Source: Anarhynchus alexandrinus (Eukaryota > Chordata > Aves > Charadriiformes > Charadriidae). Taken from it: a stretch of 64,000 bases of DNA. The stretch is from assembly GCA_008711295.1 (NCBI GenBank), contig VUYV01000003.1, forward strand, positions 10,681,148-10,745,147. Direction: 5' to 3'. This document shows, in pieces, positions 26,979-38,900 of the stretch (the first letter of the stretch is position 1; each line of letters opens with the position of its first letter). A program made the translations under genes and the position numbers. The notes under the pieces are model-generated. The model was not told the DNA's origin, searched no databases, and was given only the letters and a program-made list of their open reading frames with translations.

Positions 26979-29900
26979 GGTGAGATCTTACTACACTAGA
27001 ACAGAAGAGGTCTGAACAAAACTGTGGAATTATTTATATTTCACACAGTATCTGAATGTTTTTATTTCATTCTATGTACCTTTAAAATATCTGCACAAAG
27101 AGTTGAAACCCAGTAAAATCCTTCTAAAAAAATTTAAAGCAATGTTAAGATCCTTAAAATCCTTATTTGATCTTCTAATGATTTTACAGTTGTAAATGTA
27201 ATAAGTCTTTAATTACAGTTCTGGTTTGTCATGACTGGTGGAAGAAGATAATGTAGTACATTTATTTTTCCTGTGTTTCCTTGGTTAAATATACACTTGG
27301 CGCTGGAGTTGCTGACAGATATGCTCCATGTAGATGCTGTATTTTGGAAAAAAATACTTCTGTAACTTCAAAGATGCAGTATATTTTAAAAAATGAAGAT
27401 CTGCCAGGAGTGAATTGTTCATGCTGTTTATACAACATCTTAAAACCTGTTAGCACAGTAAAAAATTAATTTCTTGAAACTTTAGATGGTTGCTGTCCTA
27501 TATTCAGGACCTAGGAATGTAGAAATAGTACACGAATTGAATAATGAATAGGCAGTAAATTATTATTTGGGTAGTTTATTTAGGTTTATAAATATTATTG
27601 TCTACAGACCATACTAATATTAATTCACTGTATTACATTATGCTGCTAAATTTAAGCTGCTGGCTCCAGAGAGAGAATGAGTTGGGATGGGAGAAAGATT
27701 GTTTGTAAGTTAACTCTCCCTTTTTTACAAGATTTATGCGTTAGTGTGCAGTCTTCAAGCGCTATCTTCTGGTAGGGTGAAAGCAAAATCAGCTTTGCTA
27801 ATGTAGTCCAGATGTTTATTAGTCCTGAGGGTATATGGGCTGTTGTAGTTCCCTGCTGCTGTGTTATACTTGCTTGTAATGCTAGACAACCAATTAAGAA
27901 ATTAGTTCATGTTAAACTTTCTTTTCCTGGTACAGCTGCAAACTGATGATGTGGTTTTTCTGGTGGAACAAGAGAGTATTCTTTACATGTTTTCTGTTAC
28001 TGGTGAATATATAAACCATTTGGGCAGCATGGGGTTGGTATATCAGCAGCAATACAGAGTTTTCAGGTTTTCAGCTACCTCACGCAAATGGTTTTAATTG
28101 AACTAATTCATATTAAGATGTTTTGGTAAGCGTGTCTGTTTTTCTTAATTCTGAGGTTTAATTGGCACTGTCATTTTTAGAGAACATCTGTTTACAAGAA
28201 ATTCCTCCTATTAACAAGGTGTTTGAAAGGTGAGAACCTAAATACTATGCAAAGACATCAAAGAGGGAAGTTTTGGTGTATGGTGGCTTTTTCTAATTGT
28301 AGTTTTTGTCAAAATAGCGTTGCTGCACTTTTGACACTTTTGAGGGTTTCCTTTAGTATATGTTTTAACTAGCAATGCCTGTGACAACTCTGATTTGTCC
28401 TTCTTGTGATACTTTTTTTTTTTTTTCCCCAAATAAAATGCAGATATGTTGAATCTGAGTCAAATTCTTACAAAAGCTCAAGAACTATGTGAGGCACTTA
28501 AAATTTCTCAGGGTCTGCTACACAATTTTCTATTTATTCTGGGTAGCATCTCTGTAAGATATTGAATGCGTCCTTTTTTTTTAATCTGGAGAGGAATCAA
28601 TTTGTTTTGGTTTAACTTCATTCTGTCAGGTTGCTGGAATGTTTTTACGTAAGTTAATTATTGCAAATCTACAACATTTAAGACATGTTTTAGATGTCAT
28701 AGTGTTTAAATCATAAATGCCAATGGTTTGTGACCTTACACCTATCTCTGCTGTATGGGTGGTTGCATAGTACCTGTCCATAATTAACTATTTGCACTTG
28801 GAGCATACATACCTATTTAAAAAACTTCTGAAAGCTTTAGTTTTTTACTTTCTCATTATTTTGTATTTTTAGTTCATTCAGAAGGAAAAGTCTTTCCCCA
28901 AATTCTTGTTCAAACTCTTTGTATATCTTGTCTGTGGTAACAGTGGATAATGCACTGAAATTACTGCAGCCGATGCCATATTGCTTAAAACTTATAAATT
29001 TTAAAGGTGTCATAAAGACGAGTTGTTTTTAATAAGTGGTGTAGGAGTTAAATAGTGAACAGAATCATAATACAGGCTAAAGATAGCACGGCCGGGTTCA
29101 CCAAGTCAGTTAATGGAGTGTGTCCATCATGATTGTGAATGATTTAGCAAATTGGATCTATTTACTTAAGTGTCTTATAGTATGAAGAGTAATAAGAGGA
29201 TGGAGGAATAACATTTAGCTTGGTAATGACAATGTGTATTGGGTTTGCGTGGCAAAGTTTTGGTAGACGGGGGGCTACAGGCGTGGCTTCTGTGAGAAGC
29301 TGCTAGAAGCTTCCCTTGTGTCCGATAAAGCCATTGCCAGCTGTCTCCAAGATGGATCCACTACTGGCCAAGGCCAAGGCCAAGCCCATCAGTGACAGTG
29401 ATAGTGTCTCTGTGATTACACATTTAAGAAGGGGGCGGGGGGGGGAACCCTGCACGGCAGCAGCAAGAAGAGAGAACTGAGCATATGTGAGAGAAACAAT
29501 TCTGCAGACACCGAGGTCAGTGACGAAGAAGGGGGAGAAGGTGCTTTAGGCATCGGAGCAGAGATTCACCTGCAGCCTGTGGTGAAGACCATGGTGAGAC
29601 AGGCTATCCCCTTGTAGTCCATGGAGGTCCGTGGTGGAGCAGATGTCCACCTGCAGCCCATGGAGGACCCCATGCCAGAGCAGGTGGGTGCCCCTGAAGG
29701 AGGCCGTGACCCTGTACGAAGTCTGTGCTAGAGCAGGCTCCTGGCAGGACCTGTGGACTCAGGGAGGGAGGACCCCATGCTGGAGCAGGTTTGCTGGCAG
29801 GACTTGTGACCCCATGGGAGACCCACACTGGAGCAGTCTGTTCCTGAAGGACTGCACCCCATGGAAGGACTCCTGTTGGAGAAGTTAATTGAGAACTGTT

Positions 29901-32900
29901 CCCTGTGGGAGGGACCCCAGGCTGTAGCAGGAGGAGCGTGTGGGGAGTCCTCACCCCTAGGAGGAAGGAGTAGCAGAAACAATGTGTGATGAACTGACCA
30001 TAACCCCCTTTCCCCATCCCCTTACTCGGCTTGGCGGGAAGAGGTAGAGAAAATCAGGAGTGAAGTTGAGCCTGGGAAGAAGGGGAGGGGTGGAGGTAAG
30101 GTGTTTTAAGATTTATTTTTTATTTCTCATTACCCTACTCTGATTTGATTGGTGATAAATTGAATTAATTTTCCCCAAGTCGAGTCTGTTTTGCCCATGA
30201 CCCTAATTGCTGAGTGATCTCCCCATCCTTATCTTGACCCACAAACCTTTCATTATGTTTTCTCTCCTCTGTCCAGCTGAGGAGGGGGAGTGATACAGCA
30301 GCTTTGGTGGGCACCTGGCATCCAGCCAGGGTCAACCCACCCCACAGTGCCACAGTGAAAGGCCACAAGAAATCTCTTTAAAAACTATTAAAGAATTATG
30401 GGAGGAAGAACTTCTCTTAAAAGGTTCTAAAACCCAGTACTGTCACCTATTGGAAGTTTGCGATAAGTTTCACAATACTTAATATTGCTCTTTACGCCCC
30501 AGCTGTTGAAGTAAAGTGGGTAGGTATATCTTTACTGCCATACTGGTCTGACAGCAGCATAAATTCAGAATAAATAGTCTTCAAATCCATTTTACTTTGT
30601 GTTACTGTTGAACCTGAGTATGGCAGTGTTACAGCTGGTGCTCTTACTGTGTGGCCTTCCTGTTATTTTAAATGAATGTAGGTATTGATTGAAAAGTTTA
30701 AGCAATATGAACTCAAACGCTGAGATTCTCACTAAAAAAACCCTCATGAATTACCAGGAGAGGTTTCATCTCGGTATAAAAAAGAAATCTTTTACTGTGA
30801 GAACACCTAATCACTGAACTGACCTCCCCAGGGACATGGTTAAGTCCCCATCGCCAGAGGTTTTCAAGACGCAACTGGACAGGGTGCTAGATAATCTCCT
30901 CTAGGCTCCCTTTCCCACAATAGGTTGGACCAGATGGTCTTTCGAGGTCCCTTCCAACCTGAGCTGTTCTATAATTCTATGAATTGCAATTAAATTTTAG
31001 CTGTTACAGCTCAGTTGGCCAATGCTGAAATATTTTTTGATGGTTACTTTCAGAAATTTAAGGTGAAATGCATAAAGCAGCAATTTAGACTTTAAAAGAA
31101 ATATTGGCAGTGTTACAGTTCATTAAAAAATCATCATGGTCTGCTGATTATTATATGGTGGTTTTCCAAAACATACATGAGACTCCAAGTGTCCACATCT
31201 AGCAGATTAGATTATTGCTTAGGACTTGCTAATAGTCCTACATATAGACAGGCACCCAAAGAAAAAAAAAATATTTGATACACTGGGAAATGACCTGTGT
31301 GTTTGTAGATATGTATAAGTACAGGGTGTTGTACAGACATGCACAAGCGTACAATGCCATTAATTCATCTGCTTCATGATGGATGGATTCTTTGTACCTG
31401 AACTGTAGAGGTCAAACAACTAAGTAGTTGAACACTCTGCCCTTAGCTACTTCAGCCGGAGGCGCAAGAAGCTTTTGCTGTTGAAAAGTATATTTAGACG
31501 TACACCAGAAAAAGTGTGCGCCATGTCATTAATGGCATAAATACATATTTATCTATGGCTTTCACGCAACTAATTGTAGGGCATTAATTAAAGTAAAAAC
31601 AGAGAAACATAAAGACCAAAGAATGATATTTCCTACGTGGTACTTGTGGTTTTGGCTTTGCTACAAGAGTCAATAGTGGTGTTATTGAATAGCATTGATG
31701 TAGATGAACAAACAATCTAAATAAGCAAGACTAAGAATGTTTTTGCTGCGTAACTTTTGTCTTGTATCACTTCTGAATTAAATTTTAATTCCACATGCAG
31801 TTTACTGTGGATTGATGTGCAAAATCATTATAACTTTTTTTCCCCCCCTCCCTAGGCAACACATTGCTCCACAGCCCCATGTTAGACCTGGACAGTGATG
31901 TGCGTCCATCACCAATTGGCCATCTCAGTCAAACTGCTTCATTGAAAAGGGGCAGCAGCTTTCAGTCGGGTCGTGATGATGGTAGGCATCTGTTTTATTT
32001 GGAAAAACAAAGCTGCAGTTCCCAATGTCCAGTGTGTGGTGTACTCAAAAAAACCCAAACAGAAACCCAGATTCTGTGTGTTTGTTTTGGTTTGGTACCA
32101 AATAAAATTCTTTCTTCTCATGCGTTACCATTGCTTACTAAAGGATTCCTCTGTGGTTTTTTGCGAGCAAAGAGCAGTTCATAGCTGAAATCTGTTTCTT
32201 AAAATGTAGTCAAGGTAATAAGAGGGTTTCTTCTGCAAACCCAGAATATTATTTTTTTTTTGGTATACATAACCACCTACTGCCTACCACCTTTTGCTGT
32301 TGCTATACCTTTTGTGTGTGGTTGCTAAGATGGCTCTCCTTGCATTTGCTCCTTCTGTGACTTCACATATCTGGTTCTTGTTCTCTAATTCTGCAAACCC
32401 AGAAAGGGAAACAAAGTGCGTGACTAAGCTCGAGCAGTGTGTCCACAACAAACTGAGCCTTTGTGTGTCATAAGTGTCTTCAACACCCTTGTCCAAACAG
32501 CTTCATCTTGGGAGTCTTTCAATGGGGACATCACAGGAGACAGGAAACATGTTTTTCACAGGCTAGGTTGTTTCTTAACAAAGTGCTTTTTTGCAGAAAG
32601 CGTATTTTTATTAAGAACTTTCTGGCTTTGGTTTGTTTTGATGTTGCTTTTCTCCCGATTCCATGGAATTCCTTGAAAAACCATCTATAAATATCTGGAG
32701 TTTTTTGAGCAAAAAGAGGAGTGAAAGGAGTCTTCCAAGAACATAGAATGAAGAATAATGAGAACTGTACATTCTTGTGCTGCCACAGTGTATCTTCACA
32801 TCCATGACAATTGAATTGCATCACAGTTTGAGGCTGAATGTTTGTATTTCAAAATGTAAATTACACAGACTCTTCAAAATATATGTGTATACCAAGTAAT

Positions 32901-35900
32901 TACATTACTGTATTACTGTTACCCCAGTCCTTTCTCAGCCCAAAGCCTTGCATGAAGTTGATTAACAAGTGTTACAGAGCAAAACAGTGAATTGCTGGTT
33001 GTTGTTGGATACTATCCACTAACAATATACATGCCACACTTACTGTAGCAAGCAGCATCCAAAATCCAGTTTATTTTCCCTTGTTTGAATTATTTTGCAT
33101 GTGTCTGTTTAAGTAGTTGCATCTACGGAAGGCAATTCCAATTCAATTATCTTTGCTTTTAGACTCTTAGTTATAGATCCATAACCTTTTACAAACTGGA
33201 AAAGAGAAGTCTTCAGCAAACTTTGCAGATTCTGTAGCCACCAGTTTAAACCAAGATTCAAAGGAAAACTGGAGGATTGATCAGAGCATCATAATAACCC
33301 GCTGCAAAGACCCTAAATTTAGAATGACTTGCCTCTGAGTTGAGTTGTTGGTACTTAGGTGCACATGCCCACTGCACGCTTAGGAACAGTTGAAAGGTCT
33401 GCCATCCTTGCTCTTCTTCTGAGTGGAGCACCAAAGCAAACCAACCACTTACGATACCTGTGCAGGACCTGCCAGTCCAAATACGCCATGATGTGCTTTA
33501 TTTTCAGGTTGCTTGGGCATCCTTTTGGTTTGTAGCAAATTTGAGGAATGGCTTCGCTGGGTTTATTTGGTGTTTTGGTGTGGGTTTTTTCCCCAATGTG
33601 ATTCACAGTGATTGTCCGTGAGATTGAACGAATTACTTTGAATTCAAAACTGCAGCATTCAAATAACATTCAGCTCTTGCTTGAGCATGTGTTCACTAGG
33701 ATTTGTAAACAATTGCTCTAACTTTAGGGTGTTATAGCACAGATCATAGTAGAATAAGTAGAATAAAAGAAAATTTCTGCTTTAATATAGATTGGAGCTT
33801 TCTCTAGCAACAAATTCAAAATATCCCGAATTTATGGCCAGAATGTCCTTTTGACATGATGTGCAGTAGCTTACTCTAATAAATATCTGCTGTCTGCAGA
33901 CTAGGGACTAAGGCAATCTCTGAAATAGGCCTGAAGTATGCTTCCTGGAGGGGAAAAGAATTTCATACGTGAAGTAAATCTTGCCATCCTGCTTCCAGTT
34001 AGACCTAGATGTCTGTGGTTATAACCTTGGGTTGGTGCTGGAGCTTTTGACAAAGATGAAATGATTTCTCAAAGGAGCTGAAATCTTTTGGTTAGAACTC
34101 TGGGTTTGTTGGCATTACAGAGCCTCTGTTGCCATAGCAGTGTTGGCACAGCTTCCTGGCGTAGTCACAGATTATGTTAATAAGAGGAGTTTTTCTGCTA
34201 CTGGGTCTAGACCAGTTCTCTGACAGTCATAAACCAAGCTGACAAAAGTAGTGTTTTCACATCCTATCTGTGTCCACGTTATGAGCTTTGCTGGTTGAGT
34301 TTTGAAGTTTTCATGCCTCCTAAACAGATGCATCGCTATCAGCAGAGTTACACTTCAGTTATGTCAGAGTCTCTCTCCAAATTTTGGGCTTCCATTGTGA
34401 TTTTTTTTTTTTTTTAATTTTCAAATACTAATCCAGAGTCCCTAAATGTTTTGGCCATGAGGAAGAAGAACATTTTGAGTAGTGCAGTTCTTCATTCAAC
34501 CACTAAAGAAATGGACCAATAACTGTCCCACACCTCTACAAATGGATGCTGCTGAAGGCATGCTGTACTTCAAGGAGATTCAAGACTGGCTACGAACACA
34601 ATGAAATAGTGAGGCTCTGGTGAAGCCTACTAGTTACCTAATGTGCTATTAGGCAGCTATTTTTACCTAACTGGTGAATTCTTGTTCTGTGTAGGCAATA
34701 TTCTCTAGCAGAGTAAAGATAAAAAGTGCTGTTTCATCCAACATTTTTCTGCATTTCCAGAGTTATGTAGGATAACATCATGTTTTTAACTTTATCATTT
34801 ATAAAAGACCACAGTTATACACAAAAATCCCTGTACCAACAAACGTGGACCTCTTTAAGTGTTTTTGGTTTGTTTTGCGGTTTTTTGATTTTTTTGGTTG
34901 TTTGGGTTTTTTTTTTAAAAATATCTGTGATTTCTTTTTCCAAGTGTTCTAAAGTGTACTCTAATTCTTGAGGTGAAACATAAGTCTCTTATCACTGTTA
35001 TACCAATACCCTGTTTTGTTAAAACATCATAATCAAGAAAGTTTCAATGGAGAAGGCAGATGCTTATAGAAAAGTATTTCGCAGTTTCCTTTATTTTCTG
35101 TGTTAATTAGTACTTTTCTTCTGCCCCTTTTCAGCTTCCTTCTTACCTCCCCTCCCAACCCCTGTTTGCCCCATTTGATAAGAAACTGAGAAAAGTTATC
35201 TGCTGCCAAAATGGAAGCTATTTTCCTGAGGTGTTTTAATAGCCAGTGTACCAGGAGTGTAAGGAGGTTTGTGAAGTGAGAGATGCCACAGTGTTATATG
35301 TTATGATTGTGTTCTTCATCCAGGAATATCGTTATATAATTAGTGATACATTTATTGAGTTTTAGCGACAATGTTGGAATCTCCCCGTTTTTCAGAGAAA
35401 AGATTTTGAAAATGAATTAAAATGAAGATGGGAGGTTGGCAGCTTGCCCCAGGCCACAATGGAAAAGTTTTTGAGCTGGAAATAAAGCAAATCTTCCAGT
35501 TTCCATTGTTTGCCTTAATCACTAGCCCATCTAGCAGCCCTCAGCATCACCACCTTATCATTTGAAACTTCTAATGTCTTGATTGCTTTTGTGTTACCTT
35601 ACCTTTTAGAGTGGTTTGAAGATAGAAGACTGGCTGAATGGATTGTTATAGGCGGATTGCATTAGATACACTTACAAAGAGGGCCCTGTTCTGTATAGAT
35701 TTTCATAGTGCTGGCACCTTGTAAGCATGTGAGAAGAAAGCTTGTGTGCGTACCAGTTACATACACATGTATGGACGGGGCTTTAAATTTTTCCATTCCT
35801 ACCTGAAAGGTTTTGTATATACTGTGTAGTCATTTGTGTAATACAAAGCAGCAGCAAGCTAGTAGTACGTTTGTTATTATTAAGTCAAAGTTTTTTAATT

Positions 35901-38900
35901 TTGCTATTTCTGTCCCCTCTCCTCCTTTTAGCTTGGCGATACAAAGCTCCTCAGCAAGTTGTATTTGTTGAAAAGTTGACCAAACTTGTTGTAAGTCAGC
36001 TGCCCAACTTCTGGAAGCTCTGGATTTCTTATGTGAATGGAAGTTTGTTCAGTGAGGTATGGATTCTTTTGTATAAATTGACTTAAAAGTAACAAAGCTC
36101 CATAATAATTATGTTTGAAATATTATAATTTACTGGAAGAAATGACTGGACTTATTTTAATCAGAGAAGTTTATAAAACAATATGTAGACTCTTACACAT
36201 TTCAGAGATGCTACTTTGACTAGTAAAGTGTCATGCAATACTAACCTATAGAAGTGAGAATTTTCTTTTTATTTTTAAAAGTATAAAAGCATACAGTGGA
36301 ATTTCTTAAAATTCTGCTAGTGGTGTGTCTGTGTGTGTTCCAGATGCTGGAAGCAGTGTCTGTGTAGTTTTACCTCTTACTCATAGCTGGCCAGCTGCTC
36401 TTCATTGGTGATCTGAAGAAATAGCAAATTGCGTGAGGTATAGAGATGTGTAAAAGATAAAGTCATACAGCAAAACATTGTTTCCTTTCTTTGGAACATG
36501 AGTACTCATTTTTTTCAAGCTTTAAGTAGTTGGAAGTGAGGATGGGTTCAAGACCAGAGTTGCAAAATGACCAAGGCCCAGGGTGGTATACACAGACCAT
36601 ACTATAGGGAGTATAGTTTGGAAGTGCAGTCACCTGTGCTTCTAGTCCTTTTTGCCCAGATGATCTGTTTTTTACAAATTATGTAAATATAATCTTGATA
36701 ATCCAAGAAGCAGGAAAAAAAAAAAACCAAAATTATTCATGACGTGCTGTTTTTATGTGCACACTATTAACAGATTTTGAAAGGATAAATTTCATCATAA
36801 TCGTTATCAGGTAAATACAATAGCTTTGAGGTTTGTGTTATTGATGAAATCTGGTCACAGAATTATAGAATCATAGAATCATAGAATGGTTTAGGTTGGA
36901 ATGGACCTTGAAGATCATCGAGTTCCAACCCCCCTGCCATGGGCAGGGACACCTCCCACTAGACCAGGTTGCCCAAGGCCACGTCCAGCCTGGCCTTGAA
37001 CACCTCCAGGAATGGGGCCTCAACAACTTCTCTGGGCAACCTGTTCCAGTGCCTTACCACCCTCAAAGTAAAAAATTTCTTCCTAATGTTTAATCTAAAC
37101 CTGCCCTCTTCCAGTTTAAAGCCATTCCCCCTCGTCCTATCACTACATGCCCTAGTAAAAAGTCCTTCCCCAGCTCTCCTGTAGGCCCCCTTTAGGTACT
37201 GGAAGGCCGCAATAAGATCTCCCCAGAGCCTTCTCTTCTCCAGGCTGAACAGCCCCCACTCTCTTGGCCTCTCCCCATAGGAGAGGTGCTCCAGCCCTCA
37301 AATCATCTTCATGGCCCTCCTCTGGACCTGCTCCAGCAGGTCCATGTCCTTCTTATGTTGGGGACTCCAGAGCTGGACGCAGTACTCCAGGTGGGGTCTC
37401 ACGAGAGTGGAGTAGAGGGGCAGAATCACCTTCTTTGACCTACTGCCACGCTTCTTTTGATGCAGCCCAGGATACATAATTACATTATGTTTTACAGAGA
37501 GTTCACATCTGGTCCTCAAGCCATGTTGTTTCTTCTCCAGAAGGAGAATTGTAGTGATGGCATATTCCCAAGGAGCAAGTCTGACAGACAAGCAATGGAT
37601 TTGTCTGTGATTGTGATTGAAGTGTATTGAAAGGCTGCACTTTATTCCATCAACTGATGATAAGGCACTAGTACACACCTCATCTACATAGCTATTACTG
37701 AGAGGTCTTGCTGACTGCAGTTTGGACTCACTCATTCTGGGTCCTAAAAAACTCTGAAAACAAGGTCTGTAAAGAGATGTAGAGACAGTTGGGGTAATAT
37801 AGAGCAGATGGAAAATAAGCAAGCTTTTGGACATGTGTATTATTCAGTTCAGCTTCTATACCGAACCTAAAAGTTTGTGCATCTGAAACTTCTCTGTTTA
37901 ACTGTTACTATATCATTCCATTTGTTGACATTGTTTTTATCCTGCCATGCTTACAATGTCCTGCTGTCCTTACTGTAGTTTACTCACAGCTACAGTATTC
38001 CACTACAAAATTATCCCTAAAGCAGAACTACAGCCATAGATATCTATCAGTCTTTGCAACTTTAGTAGAAAATAAAACTAGGACCTTGGGAAAGGAAATT
38101 TGGAAGCTTACTTTGTCACTTTCCTTTTCTCTGACTAACTAAAGAATTAATTTCTGAAGCGGCCATTCTGTTTATTGCCAGTGTCTGTAAATGAATATAA
38201 CATTTTCATATGATGATACTAGTACGTACTGTAGTTCAACTATATGTTGAACACAATATACAGAGCATTATAGCTCCAGTGAAATAGATTCTATTTGTGA
38301 TCCTCATTTTACCTTTCTTTTGATTTTATCATGTATGACATTTACTCATAAAGTTCAGTGAAGGAAGTAGAATCAAGAATAAACCTTAGTACTGTTGACT
38401 TTCACAAAAATAATTAATTTCATAAGGGAAGTGACAACCTTTATATTTGACAACAGTACCATTGGAAATTACACCTTTCAAATTCACCTGTTAAGTTATT
38501 GTGACTTTTTTTTCTCTGAGTACAATGAAAAAGAAAGCAATTTCTAAAGAAACTGAGACTTGAACTGTAAACAAGGTTGAGAAATTCTGCTCATGAAAAT
38601 GACTGCAAGTGGAAAACGCCGTGATCTTATGTCATGTCTGAACAAAACATTGTTTCCATGTATTTAAAAAAAAGAAAAAAAAAAGGAGGAGGAGGTAGTT
38701 TTCCTGTTAGTCTTTAAGGTACATTAGACCTTCTTCTGTTGGGCCAGATTCTGAGCTTGTGAGAAATTAATCCCCATACATTTGATTTCTTCTGCTCCTG
38801 TGGTCCTTAGGGAAGCTGTTCAAGTTCTTGGGGGGAGAGAGAGAGAGGAGGGATGGTGCCCTCAGTTCCTTTTGTGTGTTCTGCAGGCCACAATCAATTG

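Larger units (their letters stand above)
19697..31855 (+). other. EXOC2: EXOC2 GC-AG intron (12.2 kb)
   Basis: This is the largest intron in the window. It starts with gcaagt and ends in ccctag. It contains an A/C-only tract (24569-24635), a two-copy 27-bp tandem repeat (25178-25231), a GC-richer unexplained patch (about 25860-26110), an ATT array (26956-26978), a solo LTR (about 29235-30346) and an old CR1 fragment (about 30755-30978). No second functional gene. Confidence 0.88.

Noticed and set aside
29604..30017. 137-codon open frame on the - strand
   Set aside because: Lies wholly inside the LTR internal repeats and reads the wrong strand of the element; no viral protein motif.
33355..33669. 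104-codon open frame on the - strand
   Set aside because: No recognisable domain, no exon-like splice context, and it lies in a plain intron.
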